The translations under genes and the position numbers were made by a program. From JAEELC01 sp963621965 (lineage in GTDB: Bacteria > Bacillota_I > Bacilli_A > Acholeplasmatales > Anaeroplasmataceae): DNA of 38,609 nt. The notes beneath the pieces are model-generated. The model made no database searches. It saw nothing but the letters and a program-made list of their open reading frames with translations, and was not told the origin of the DNA. Every line of letters starts with the position of its first letter. The stretch's first letter is position 1. Shown here one piece after another: positions 8,730 to 17,728 of this stretch. The stretch lies in the NCBI GenBank assembly GCA_963621965.1, contig CAVFGN010000019.1, positions 1-38,609 of the forward strand. Direction: 5' to 3'.

Positions 8730-10455
8730 GTTTGCCTCCTACATCTTGGCTTTCACATATTTCTTTATATACTGCACAAGTATTAATTAAATCTTCGTGT
8801 TTACCAAGTCCAACTACAGTTCCTTTATCAAGAACTAAGACTAAATCACAATGCATCATATCACTTGCTCTTTGGCTAATTTCAATAACTGTCTTATTAA
8901 TCTTTTTGATTTCCTCGGTTAATAATTTACTAGTCTTAAAATCTAGAGCCGATTTTGCATCATCAAGAATTAAAATATCACTATCTTTTGCTATAGCGCG
9001 TGCTATTGCAAGTCTTTGTCTTTGACCACCTGACAGGTTCTTACCACCTTGATAAATCTCTGTATCAATACCCTTGTCTAGTTTATCTACAAACTCTTTT
9101 GCTTGTGCAACCTTAAGTGCTTCATATATTTCACTATCAGTTATGTCTTTTTTTGCATATTGCATATTTTTACGAACACTACCTGTAAAAAGTACACTAC
9201 GTTGGAAAACGTTAGATATTTCACTTCTTACAAAATCTAATGTGTATTCTTTAATATCTCTTCCATAAAGCAAAATACTTCCTTCATCTATATCATAAAA
9301 CCTATTAACAACAGATGCGAATGTAGACTTACCACTACCTGTACCACCAATTATACCAAGTGTCATACCTTCATTAACTGTCACAGAGACATTAGATAAA
9401 GCATTTAATGAATCTTTATTATACTTAAATGATACATTTTGAAGCACAAGTGGAATGTTGTTTAACTTTTCAGACTCTTTACCACCTACAATTGAGCTGT
9501 TTGTATCAAATACTTGATTAATTCTTTCACTTGAAGCACTAGCTTTAGTAAATACTACAACAAGATTTGCAACTACCATTACAGCTACTTGAATTTGAAT
9601 TAAATAGTTGTATAAACTTGTAATATCACCTTGTTTTAAATTACCTAAAGTAAATACGTTTCCTGATTCATATAATACTAACATAATCGCAATATTAGTT
9701 ACTAAGAATACAAGAGGATTTAAAAGCGCGTTAAGTCTACCAATTCTAATTTGTACATCTTTTAAACTTACAGCTTCATCAACAAAGCGCTTGAATTCGT
9801 ACTTTTGTCTATTAAATGCTCGAACAACTCTATTACCAGAAATATTTTCTTTAGTAATACGAGTTAAATTATCTAACTTATGCTGACTAATTCTATTTTT
9901 CTTTACTTGCATGAACATTATAATAAATATGACCGCAAACAATAAAATACCAGCTATTAAGAAAATAGTTCCAGCGATTACACTTTTTTTAAACGATAAG
10001 AAAGTTGCGCCTATAATTAAGAAAGGAGCACGAACTACAAGTCTTATAAGCATTGCAACACTTGATTGAACATTTAATATATCTCCGTTTAAACGTGTGA
10101 GCAAACTTGATGTAGAGAATTCATCAATTTCTTTAAATGATAAAGTATTAATATGTTTAAATAAGTCGTTTCTTACCTCTGTACCAAAGCCTTGGCTTGC
10201 ACGACTCGCAAAGAATTGACACACAATTGTTGAACACAAACCAATTAAAGCAAATAATAATAGTAAGCCCCCTCGACTTAATATAAAGTTTCTAGCCGCA
10301 TCTCCTGTTAGATCTCCGTTTATACCATCATCAATCATAGAAGCTATTACAAATGGAACTAAAAGTTCAAAAATAGCCTCTACTAATTTAAACATAGGTC
10401 CAAGGATGACATAGACTAGATATTTTTTTAAATATTTTTTATATAATCTAATCAA
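8722..10455 (-). CDS. ABC exporter half-transporter, degenerate-site subunit
   Basis: About 577 residues: six membrane spans, then a nucleotide-binding domain with Walker A GGTGSGKST (about 370-378) and signature LSGGQ. The Walker B ends in Asp instead of Glu (ILILDDAKSALD) and the H-loop His is Gln (IEISQRAS). These changes mark the degenerate ATP site of a heterodimeric exporter whose partner (7008-8729) is intact. The open frame reaches a GTG at 10464, but that GTG lies inside GAGGTG, the only Shine-Dalgarno present; six bases later is a TTG at 10455, which I take as the start. First gene of the operon, divergent from the LysR regulator. Confidence 0.9.
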   Translation of the reverse strand: MIRLYKKYLKKYLVYVILGPMFKLVEAIFELLVPFVIASMIDDGINGDLTGDAARNFILSRGGLLLLFALIGLCSTIVCQFFASRASQGFGTEVRNDLFKHINTLSFKEIDEFSTSSLLTRLNGDILNVQSSVAMLIRLVVRAPFLIIGATFLSFKKSVIAGTIFLIAGILLFAVIFIIMFMQVKKNRISQHKLDNLTRITKENISGNRVVRAFNRQKYEFKRFVDEAVSLKDVQIRIGRLNALLNPLVFLVTNIAIMLVLYESGNVFTLGNLKQGDITSLYNYLIQIQVAVMVVANLVVVFTKASASSERINQVFDTNSSIVGGKESEKLNNIPLVLQNVSFKYNKDSLNALSNVSVTVNEGMTLGIIGGTGSGKSTFASVVNRFYDIDEGSILLYGRDIKEYTLDFVRSEISNVFQRSVLFTGSVRKNMQYAKKDITDSEIYEALKVAQAKEFVDKLDKGIDTEIYQGGKNLSGGQRQRLAIARAIAKDSDILILDDAKSALDFKTSKLLTEEIKKINKTVIEISQRASDMMHCDLVLVLDKGTVVGLGKHEDLINTCAVYKEICESQDVGGKHE

Positions 10456-10474
10456 TCTAAACACCTCATGTATT

Positions 10475-10502
10475 ATTTTATCACAGTTAGTGATATACTT
10501 AA
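10475..10502 (-). promoter_or_regulatory. Probable promoter of the ABC exporter operon
   Basis: Minus strand: -35 TTAAGT, 16-base spacer, -10 TAAAAT, about 20 bases before the start codon. The whole spacer is occupied by the palindrome described separately, so a protein bound there would block or remodel the promoter. Confidence 0.5.
10479..10495. promoter_or_regulatory. Palindromic operator in the divergent exporter-LysR intergenic region
   Basis: Perfect inverted repeat TATCAC-AGTTA-GTGATA, 17 bp. Its size and its spacing (half-sites about 11 bases apart, T-N11-A class) fit a LysR-type regulator site. It lies in the 80-bp divergent region and exactly in the spacer of the exporter promoter. 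The regulator encoded at 10544 is the natural candidate to bind it. Confidence 0.65.
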
Positions 10503-10543
10503 TATATAAAATGTATAAATGAAATATACTTTTGAGGTATACT

Positions 10544-11404
10544 ATGGATATTAAAGAATTATTTTACTATAAAACAATCGTTGACAACAAATCAATACTT
10601 CGTGCATCTCAAGTTTTGCATATAGCGCAGCCTCCTTTGTCACGCACAATTAAAAATTTAGAAAATGATTTAAATACAGTTTTATTTATACGTGGTAGAG
10701 AATTAAAGTTGACTGAGAGTGGTAAATTATTATATGAAAAAGCCGAGACTATTTTAAATTTAACATCTAATATTAAAACTGATATAAACGAGCTAAATAA
10801 TACATTAGGTCAAAACTTAAACATTGGAATCGTTAGTTCTTCCACTTCACTTTTATATAATGACAATAAATTAGAAAATTTCTTTAGGGGAAACCCTAAT
10901 ACTAAATTTAATATCACCGAGGCTAATACTTTTAAATTACTTGATAGTTTGGATAAAAAAATTATTGATCTTGCAATAACACGTACTCCTTTTGATACTA
11001 CGCATTATGATTATATATTATTAGATAAAGAGCCTATGGTATTAACAAGTAATCAAAAAGTAGAGAATTCTATTAAAATAAAAGATTTAGAAAGTAAAAA
11101 CATTGTGATTTATAGGCGATTTCAAGATATATTAAATAACTTGTTTAATAAATATAATGTGAAACCTAATGTAGTCGCAATTGTTGACGACGCAAAAACT
11201 GCAATATTACTTGCATCAAGCATTAATATTCATGCGATAGTCCCACAAGGCGCATACTCTACTTTCTCGAACAACTTAAATAAAAGTATAATAGAGGAAC
11301 CTTCACTATACACAAGTTTAACTATCGTAAAAAGAAAAAATGAAAAGTTAAACGATATATATAATAAATTAATTGAGACATTAAAAAGCCCTAGCAGTTG
11401 CTAG
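10544..11404 (+). CDS. LysR-family transcriptional regulator
   Basis: 286 residues from the ATG at 10544, the only plus-strand gene in the window. The N-terminal winged helix-turn-helix is typical: LFYYKTIVDNKSILRAS, then AQPPLSRTIKNLEND and LFIRGRELKLTESG (residues about 5-60). The remainder is a periplasmic-binding-like effector domain. A TTG at 10532 extends the frame but overlaps the GAGG Shine-Dalgarno that serves the ATG, so I start at 10544. The gene is divergent from the ABC exporter operon with a palindromic operator between them, so it most likely controls the exporter and itself. The last codons form half of the terminator hairpin. The inducer is unknown. Confidence 0.92.
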   Translation: MDIKELFYYKTIVDNKSILRASQVLHIAQPPLSRTIKNLENDLNTVLFIRGRELKLTESGKLLYEKAETILNLTSNIKTDINELNNTLGQNLNIGIVSSSTSLLYNDNKLENFFRGNPNTKFNITEANTFKLLDSLDKKIIDLAITRTPFDTTHYDYILLDKEPMVLTSNQKVENSIKIKDLESKNIVIYRRFQDILNNLFNKYNVKPNVVAIVDDAKTAILLASSINIHAIVPQGAYSTFSNNLNKSIIEEPSLYTSLTIVKRKNEKLNDIYNKLIETLKSPSSC

Positions 11405-11412
11405 GATTTTTT
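11383..11412. terminator. Bidirectional terminator between converging genes
   Basis: A 6-bp GC-rich stem (CCTAGC / GCTAGG, loop AGTT, 11390-11405) has T6 after it on the plus strand and T5 after it on the minus strand, so it can serve both the LysR gene and the dipeptidase gene. It overlaps the last five codons of the LysR gene. Confidence 0.88.
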
Positions 11413-12874
11413 AGTTATCACCTCTGAAATATCCGTTTTTCATTCCTTCGCTTCCAACAAGCACTAGTTTATTTAGAGTTGATTGTGTTAAATTTTTAGT
11501 TATTTTAGCCATTTCTTCATTGGCCTTAACAAGTACTTTTAAATCTTTAGTTTTAATAAATTCTTTGTCAAACTTATTTAAATTCTCGTGTCCCTTATTG
11601 CTCATCTCATTTTGATATCTTTCAACAAACACGATTGATTTCCCGTAATGTGCATCCGCAATAACACCAATTAAACGTGAGTTCCAATAGAAGTTTTTAG
11701 TATCTACGTCAAGTGTTACATCACTAAAGTATGATGGAATTTTTTCTACATTTGTATATATTGGCACAATCGCATTAAACGCATTTGAACCAAAGCAAAT
11801 CCATTCTACAGCTTGAATTTCTTTTGGCATGTATGGTCTAATTTGAAGAACGGCCATAACTCCAGTACGTGATATACCAATAGGTCTATATAAACCTTTC
11901 TTAGGATAATCGCGCACAGAATACGGATTATATTCAGTTCCTTGATAGTAAGATGATAAAATGTATTTAACATCTTCTACTGTTATCTTAAATTCTGGGA
12001 CAAAACTCCATGGAATATCATCACTTTGTGGATTATAATCTGGGTTTTCTCCTTCCCACTTATAAGTGCGAGGGTTAAAGTATCTAGCCATAAACCAAGC
12101 ACGTGGAGTGTTATAGATATGATCACTATCAGAATGTGAGCCGAAAGCTAAACGTGGATTGAATGGTTCGTCTTGTGAACCTAAATATAGATGATTTTGT
12201 TCAATAAATTCTTTTAAATCTTTTGAACAAATGTTCTCTTTTGCTTCACCATATGCATCTTCAAAATCAAAATTATCTAAGCCAAATTGGTTAGGCATAA
12301 CTACGTATTCACTATCTTTTACTCTTTTTGCTATAAAATGATGTCCGCCAATTGTTTCAAGCCACCAAATTTCATCCTTATCATTAAATGCAATACCATT
12401 AGGTTCATAAGTTCCGTACTTTTGAAGTAACTCACCAAGGCGCAAAACACCTTCACGAGCTGAGTGAATATAAGGAAGAACTAGACTCACTAAATCTTCT
12501 TCTCCAATACCACCGATTACCTCATCTTGGCCCTTTGATTTTTTAATATATTTTACATAAGGATCCGCACCTAACACACGTGGATTTGATGTAATAGTTT
12601 CTGTAGCTGTCATACCTACATTTTCACTATTTATACCCATAGCAGCCCAAAGGCCATGTTTATCATCAATTGAAGGACTACATGTATAAGATAATGGATT
12701 TTCAGGTAATTTAATTTCCAAATGAGAAATTTTACTTTTATAAACATTTCCTTGTTCCTTAGGGGAAACAACTATTAATTTCTTTTCATCAAAATAGCCA
12801 TCATCATTTCTAGCTATCATTGTTGAGCCATCATAGCTCGCTTTTTTTCCTACTAAAATTGTTGTACATGCCAT
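11411..12874 (-). CDS. C69-family dipeptidase (PepD-like)
   Basis: 487 residues. Starts MACTTILVGKKAS with the conserved Cys3, the catalytic N-terminal nucleophile of family C69 (Ntn-hydrolase fold), followed by STMIARNDDG as in Lactobacillus PepD-type enzymes. The later LETIGGHHFIAKRV and the VDTKNFYWNSRLIG region are also family-like. These cytoplasmic enzymes split a broad range of dipeptides. A GAGGTG lies seven bases before the ATG. It is a single-gene unit ending at the bidirectional terminator. With the S9 peptidase it fits growth on peptides. No signal peptide is visible. Confidence 0.93.
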   Translation of the reverse strand: MACTTILVGKKASYDGSTMIARNDDGYFDEKKLIVVSPKEQGNVYKSKISHLEIKLPENPLSYTCSPSIDDKHGLWAAMGINSENVGMTATETITSNPRVLGADPYVKYIKKSKGQDEVIGGIGEEDLVSLVLPYIHSAREGVLRLGELLQKYGTYEPNGIAFNDKDEIWWLETIGGHHFIAKRVKDSEYVVMPNQFGLDNFDFEDAYGEAKENICSKDLKEFIEQNHLYLGSQDEPFNPRLAFGSHSDSDHIYNTPRAWFMARYFNPRTYKWEGENPDYNPQSDDIPWSFVPEFKITVEDVKYILSSYYQGTEYNPYSVRDYPKKGLYRPIGISRTGVMAVLQIRPYMPKEIQAVEWICFGSNAFNAIVPIYTNVEKIPSYFSDVTLDVDTKNFYWNSRLIGVIADAHYGKSIVFVERYQNEMSNKGHENLNKFDKEFIKTKDLKVLVKANEEMAKITKNLTQSTLNKLVLVGSEGMKNGYFRGDN

Positions 12875-12938
12875 AATTTACACCTCAATTTATTTTATTA
12901 CAAAATAAAATATTTTTTAAATGTTACGCTTATAAAGA

Positions 12939-13898
12939 TTATTCATTCAAAAAATCTACAATCTTGTTCATAACTACATTATCTAGTTCTCCTAATTTTT
13001 TGAAATCTAGACCATTCATATAATTAACTAAATTATCGCCTTCTAAAGTATTTAATTTTGTTCTAAAATCTTTAAGTTTATTAACTGCTTCTATTGTATA
13101 ATCAGGATTATGATCCTTAGCGTCAAGAGTAATGTAGTCAAAATTCTTAAAGTTATCCATTAAATATCTTGTATTAGAAAAACTAATTATTGAATCATCT
13201 TTTGAACTAATTATTAATGCTTTACCTTTGTATTTAGTTAAAACCTTTTTAGTATTTATACATGCATATTTCCCGTTTTTAAATATATCAATAATATATA
13301 CAAATAAAGATAAAAATTGAGTCTTCGTCATATTTTTAAGTTCTTTATAATACGAGACAAAAGGAGCTAAAACACAAACTTTTTGAATATCATTTTGATA
13401 TTTTAAAACGCTTAAAGTTGAAAATGCTCCTAGTGAATGGCCAACTAGATATATTTTTCGACACGGATATTTTGTTTTAACATAACGAATTACATAATCT
13501 AAGCTTTTAATGTTATTGCCAAATCCTTTAGTGGCTTTTACTCCTGACTCTCCGTACCCGAGCGCATCATACCCAAGCACTAAAAGACCTTTACTAACAA
13601 GATAACCTATCTCTTGCATATATGATCTATGATCACTATACATTCCGTGTGAAAAGATAACTATCGAATCACTCATTGTATGTTCGTTAGAATAAAGAAA
13701 CACAGCGATTTTTTCATTTTCACATGTAATACTATCCTTCACTTCATTCATATTAAAATCATCTATTGTATAACTTTTAATAAGTGAAGACACATAAAAG
13801 TGCGAACCAAACACTTTGTTGTGTTTTATCAGGCCTAAAACAAAACAAATAATCAAGAAAACAAGAAATAAAGAAAGTAAAATTAATAAATAAATCAT
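12939..13898 (-). CDS. Membrane-anchored alpha/beta hydrolase (S33-like)
   Basis: 319 residues. An N-terminal hydrophobic span (about 2-24) anchors an alpha/beta-hydrolase domain with IFSHGMYSDHRSY (oxyanion region), the nucleophile elbow GHSLGAFS with Ser155, an acid in SSKDDS (Asp234 or 235) and His263 in AKDHNPD. The substrate could be a lipid, ester or small peptide and cannot be told from sequence. It lies 18 bases downstream of the coiled-coil gene and so appears to be the third gene of the helicase operon, although a hydrolase has no obvious functional link to a DNA helicase. Confidence 0.88.
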   Translation of the reverse strand: MIYLLILLSLFLVFLIICFVLGLIKHNKVFGSHFYVSSLIKSYTIDDFNMNEVKDSITCENEKIAVFLYSNEHTMSDSIVIFSHGMYSDHRSYMQEIGYLVSKGLLVLGYDALGYGESGVKATKGFGNNIKSLDYVIRYVKTKYPCRKIYLVGHSLGAFSTLSVLKYQNDIQKVCVLAPFVSYYKELKNMTKTQFLSLFVYIIDIFKNGKYACINTKKVLTKYKGKALIISSKDDSIISFSNTRYLMDNFKNFDYITLDAKDHNPDYTIEAVNKLKDFRTKLNTLEGDNLVNYMNGLDFKKLGELDNVVMNKIVDFLNE

Positions 13899-13916
13899 AA
13901 TATGAGCTAAATAACA

Positions 13917-14399
13917 TTAATTATTAATATTATTTATTACTTTTCCTCTTAATTTTTCTAGTTTGCTAATAGACTTTTCAAGTAACTTTTGAGAATTTTC
14001 AAAATCTTCTATATATGTATCTAACATCTTTTTAACATTAGATTTAGCACTTTCTAACTCGCTTTTTAACTTTGTAAGTAACTTATCTTGTACCTCTTTA
14101 GTAATGTCCCCATTAAAGCGTGAATCTGATTCGTTTAGTGATTTTTCTAAATCATTAATTTTACTTATAAGTGCTTCATATTGACTATAGAATGTATCTA
14201 CCATTTTATGCATATTCTCAATTTTTTTTGTTAATGTATCACTTAAAGAATTAAGACCTTCATTATATTCTTTTACAAATGATTTATATCTTTTACATAA
14301 GTCATTATAAGTTGTGATTGTTTCATTTAGAAGATTATTCTTTTGATCAATATAATCATCTAATAACTCAATGTTTAATACTTCGTTTATATCTAACAT
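13917..14399 (-). CDS. Coiled-coil protein of unknown function, partner of the helicase gene
   Basis: 160 residues, rich in Lys, Glu, Asn, Ser and Leu, with heptad-like spacing over nearly the whole length (about residues 15-155). It has no membrane span or Cys and no recognisable domain, so it is probably a long helical oligomer. Its ATG shares one base with the stop of the helicase gene (TAATG), so the two are translationally coupled and are likely made in fixed proportion. A role as scaffold or regulator of the helicase is inferred from this coupling only. Confidence 0.75.
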   Translation of the reverse strand: MLDINEVLNIELLDDYIDQKNNLLNETITTYNDLCKRYKSFVKEYNEGLNSLSDTLTKKIENMHKMVDTFYSQYEALISKINDLEKSLNESDSRFNGDITKEVQDKLLTKLKSELESAKSNVKKMLDTYIEDFENSQKLLEKSISKLEKLRGKVINNINN

Positions 14400-17077
14400 T
14401 ACTTGATCCCCTCAATCTTTAAACTATTAATCTTATTAATTAGGCTTTCCTTTTTACGTGTAAAATAACCTAATTTATTTATTGCATCTAAATCAACATA
14501 ATCAAGACATTTATAATCATATTTAATGATTTCACTTATTTGTTCATCACTAACATCAAGGTTTACACCTTCTCTAATATCCATCATTTTAAGCATGTTT
14601 GTTTTATCTAAGACAATATATATAATCTTAGCTAAATCAATACGAGACTTGTTCTTTAGTTTATTTGCGAAATCAATTAAAATATCTTCATTTTCTTTAG
14701 TCTCAGTGTAAATATTAATATTTTTAACGATATCTTTTAAATAGAAATAATCTTCCCCACTATAAAATGTTAAATTTTCGCTTACACTACTAAAATCTAG
14801 ATTTTTGTATGATTCAAGGGCTCTGAAATAATAATTTATTTTATTTGATAACATTTCTTCAAGGAAAATATCAACGTTACTTAGAAGTAAAGGTTGGATT
14901 AAACTCTTAAGTGCCTTTGTTGTATGAACACCAAGTTTTGTCTCGTCTTCAATTTGTAAGAAGTTTGTTTTACATCTAGTAATACCTACATATAATCTAT
15001 TATAAAAAATTCTAGCAGCACGCGAATAGTTTAAATTATCGCTAAAAATATTTTCATATTCACGTGAACTTGAAGTACAAATATTGTATACAACTACAAA
15101 CTCACTTTCTCTACCTTTAGACTCACTAATTGTATATACATCTTTTGGTGATACATTATACTTCTTAACAAATTCATCTTTAGACTGATTATCACTAACT
15201 ACATACATTATATTATCGTTTTTTGAAGTAGTAATTTTATTTAGCATTTTTTCTGATATGTTCTTATCTAATACTAAGTTACCATTTGTCTCAAATGCAT
15301 ATGCTTTATTACTTGTAAGAGGAACATAATTAGCTAAATCTTCAAGTCCAAACAATTCTTGGCCCTTCTTTCTTAAAGCTTCAAGTTCTTTACAAATCGC
15401 ATCACTATATCTATATGTAGAAGTTAACATTTGTTTTTTATAATCTTCTATTCCATTAACCATGAATAATGTTTCTATATTTTCATATTGAATGAATGTC
15501 GGATTAATTGTTTGTTCAAAGTCACCAAAGAAATGAATTACACCTTTTCTTTCATCGTTATAATTTAATCTAATTAAAGCGTGAAGTTGTCTTTCAGTTA
15601 GATCTTGGAATTCATCAACAATAATAGTCTTATATATTCCTTTTTGCGTAATTTTATCTATATTTTCACAAATTAAATAAGCTAAATCATTATCATCATA
15701 TAAATTAAGTGATCTTTGATATTGATCAAATGCAATACATACGTCGAAAAGTAATTTAGATTCCTCTTCAAAATTATCACGAGTTTGACCTCTATAGCCT
15801 TCGATTAAGCTCGTTTCTCTTATAAATAAGCTTAAATCATCTAAAGAGGATTTATTTTCTCGAACAGGATTTGCATAATCATAATATTTATTAAATGCAT
15901 TATATAGATTTTCTTCATCACTATATTGCCCTAGTTGTTTAAATGTTTCATTGTATTTTTTTGAAAACTTTAAAAACCACACATTAAATGACTCTTCACT
16001 AGGTTCCTCAGTAAATTCGACATAATCATTTAGAACCGAAAGTAATAAATTTACTTTTGAATTTGTTAAATTCAATTCGCGAGATAAATAATCAACTATT
16101 TCATTTTCACCAGCTTTATTGATTACTTTACCTTTATAAATTCCTCTAAAGAATAAATACGGGTAATCAATACCATACATTTCAATTAATTTTTCAAGAG
16201 ATAAAATATTTGTCTTATTTAGTCCGACAAATCCTTTTTCTTTCCACTTAATAAACGTATTTATACTAGCTAAATGATTATTTAGTGTATCAGTTTCAGT
16301 TGCCTTGTTCGCATCTTCTAAAACGTATTTCCCACCTAGAATCTTGTAGCCTTTAATACTCACATTAGAGTCTAATAAAACGTGCAAAAAGAAATCATCA
16401 GTTTTGTAAACATTATGATTAAATTTAGTTTTATTATCATTAATCATGATATCTATTTCATAACTTACGTAATCAGCTAATTTTGGTGAATAAGTAATAA
16501 ATGCGATGTCTCTTGAATCTAAATTACTTACATTGTCTAAGTTTAGACTATTTAAATATGAATGAATTGCAACATCCGTTTTACCGGTTCCGGCAGCTCC
16601 TAAAACAATATTGTAGTCTTTTTCTTCTGCTATTTGTTTTTGTGTTTCGTTTAGAATATATTCTCTTGACCACTCATGTGCATCTGCAATTCGTTCTTTA
16701 ATAGCAGATAGATTAGGTAATTCTCTATATTTTGTTAAATACAAAATTTTATAATCTTCACTACCAAATAAATGTTTATTTGATACAAAGTATAAACTAT
16801 ATAAATCGCCTACGTTGTATGACATTAGTGAATCATAAGAATTTGATAAATCTTTAATGTTTTCAGATGTTTTTAAATATGTATCTAATTCTTTATCATC
16901 GGCTGTCTTTAAAAACTCTAAGAAACGTGTTATGGATTTAAATACTCTTTTATTAAAATTTTTATCAAATGTATTAATTAAAAGTGGATCATTTTCTATT
17001 CCATTTTCTATATGTTCTTCTCTAATTTTTAATGTATCATACACTTCTTTATTAAGGTATATTCTTCTATTTTTCAT
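14399..17077 (-). CDS. UvrD/Rep-like superfamily 1 DNA helicase with divergent arms
   Basis: 892 residues. The SF1A motifs are present in order: a Q-motif-like NETQKQIAEE (about 143-152), Walker A GAAGTGKT (160-167), Walker B VDEFQD (487-492), HFFGDFEQT (motif III, about 515-523), STYRYSD (motif IV, about 553-559), ISESKGRESEFVVV (motif V, about 650-663) and YVGITRCK (motif VI, 696-703). The roughly 320 residues between Walker A and Walker B and the 150-residue N-terminal extension are not those of PcrA or UvrD. It is not the housekeeping PcrA; a HelD-like or specialised repair or defence helicase is possible. GGAGG lies five bases before the ATG. It leads an operon with the coiled-coil and hydrolase genes. 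I see no nuclease motif. Confidence 0.88.
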   Translation of the reverse strand: MKNRRIYLNKEVYDTLKIREEHIENGIENDPLLINTFDKNFNKRVFKSITRFLEFLKTADDKELDTYLKTSENIKDLSNSYDSLMSYNVGDLYSLYFVSNKHLFGSEDYKILYLTKYRELPNLSAIKERIADAHEWSREYILNETQKQIAEEKDYNIVLGAAGTGKTDVAIHSYLNSLNLDNVSNLDSRDIAFITYSPKLADYVSYEIDIMINDNKTKFNHNVYKTDDFFLHVLLDSNVSIKGYKILGGKYVLEDANKATETDTLNNHLASINTFIKWKEKGFVGLNKTNILSLEKLIEMYGIDYPYLFFRGIYKGKVINKAGENEIVDYLSRELNLTNSKVNLLLSVLNDYVEFTEEPSEESFNVWFLKFSKKYNETFKQLGQYSDEENLYNAFNKYYDYANPVRENKSSLDDLSLFIRETSLIEGYRGQTRDNFEEESKLLFDVCIAFDQYQRSLNLYDDNDLAYLICENIDKITQKGIYKTIIVDEFQDLTERQLHALIRLNYNDERKGVIHFFGDFEQTINPTFIQYENIETLFMVNGIEDYKKQMLTSTYRYSDAICKELEALRKKGQELFGLEDLANYVPLTSNKAYAFETNGNLVLDKNISEKMLNKITTSKNDNIMYVVSDNQSKDEFVKKYNVSPKDVYTISESKGRESEFVVVYNICTSSSREYENIFSDNLNYSRAARIFYNRLYVGITRCKTNFLQIEDETKLGVHTTKALKSLIQPLLLSNVDIFLEEMLSNKINYYFRALESYKNLDFSSVSENLTFYSGEDYFYLKDIVKNINIYTETKENEDILIDFANKLKNKSRIDLAKIIYIVLDKTNMLKMMDIREGVNLDVSDEQISEIIKYDYKCLDYVDLDAINKLGYFTRKKESLINKINSLKIEGIK

Positions 17078-17194
17078 ATATCCTCCAAAATAATCGTAGT
17101 AATATTTTACCTTATAATACTAATTTCTTCTATATAAATTTAGTGTAAAAAAGATAGATTTAAGACCACTAAAATACATTTAAAAGCCTATTGT

Positions 17195-17557
17195 TTATAA
17201 ACACATAGTCATATAAACCGGTAAATAAATTATGTTATCTACTATTTTATAATTTTTAGAATAAATAATTATCTTTTTACTAATGTATTGATGATATTTA
17301 TTAGCAAAAGCATCAATACTTGAATGAGATGTATAATTTGATGATTTTACTTCTATAGGAATAATCTTATTATTCTCTTCTAAAAAGAAATCAATTGAGT
17401 ATTTCTTATTTGAATTTTCTTTATAAAAACTATTATATTTAAGAGAGTAGTCTTTAGATTTTAATTCTTGAGCAACCACATTCTCATATAAGAACCCTTG
17501 ATCGGTAGATATCTTATCTAAGATTATTGATTTATACAAATAGATGTGCCGGTTTCC
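17195..17557 (-). pseudogene. C-terminal remnant of an AAA_14/DUF4143 ATPase
   Basis: The readable part resembles the C-terminal DUF4143 half of the AAA_14 ATPase family: GFLYENVVAQELKSK, then a Tyr-rich KKYSIDFFLEE and IPIEVKSSNYTSHSS, a PD-(D/E)xK-like core with IDF..IEVK. Intact members are about 400 residues; here about 114-120 remain. The longest frame starts at a TTG at 17539 without a Shine-Dalgarno, and an in-frame TAG lies about six codons upstream (near 17557). No Walker A domain is present. The protein is therefore probably not made. Such ATPases are often gained and lost, which fits decay after transfer. Confidence 0.75.
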
Positions 17558-17688
17558 CTAAATTTTGTTTTAATAAATTGTATTAATAGGGCTAATTTAT
17601 TTCTAAATTAAAAAAACATCAATTATATTATATAATTTAAGATTTATTCTTAAGCTTATAAATATATTTATCTAATATTCTATTGAAC

Positions 17689-17718
17689 AAAAAAATGGCA
17701 CCACAAAAACGCAGTACC
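17689..17718 (-). terminator. Rho-independent terminator of the ileS-deoD unit
   Basis: Minus strand: an 8-bp stem with G-T pairs (GGTACTGC / GTGGTGCC, loop GTTTTT), one A, then seven T residues, ten bases after the deoD stop. Confidence 0.85.
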
Positions 17719-17728
17719 AAATTTAATA

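Noticed and set aside
14399..17077. Helicase as GajB of a Gabija system or as part of AddAB
   Set aside because: No GajA-like OLD nuclease, no AddA-type nuclease domain and no Cys cluster are present; the partners are a coiled-coil protein and a hydrolase.
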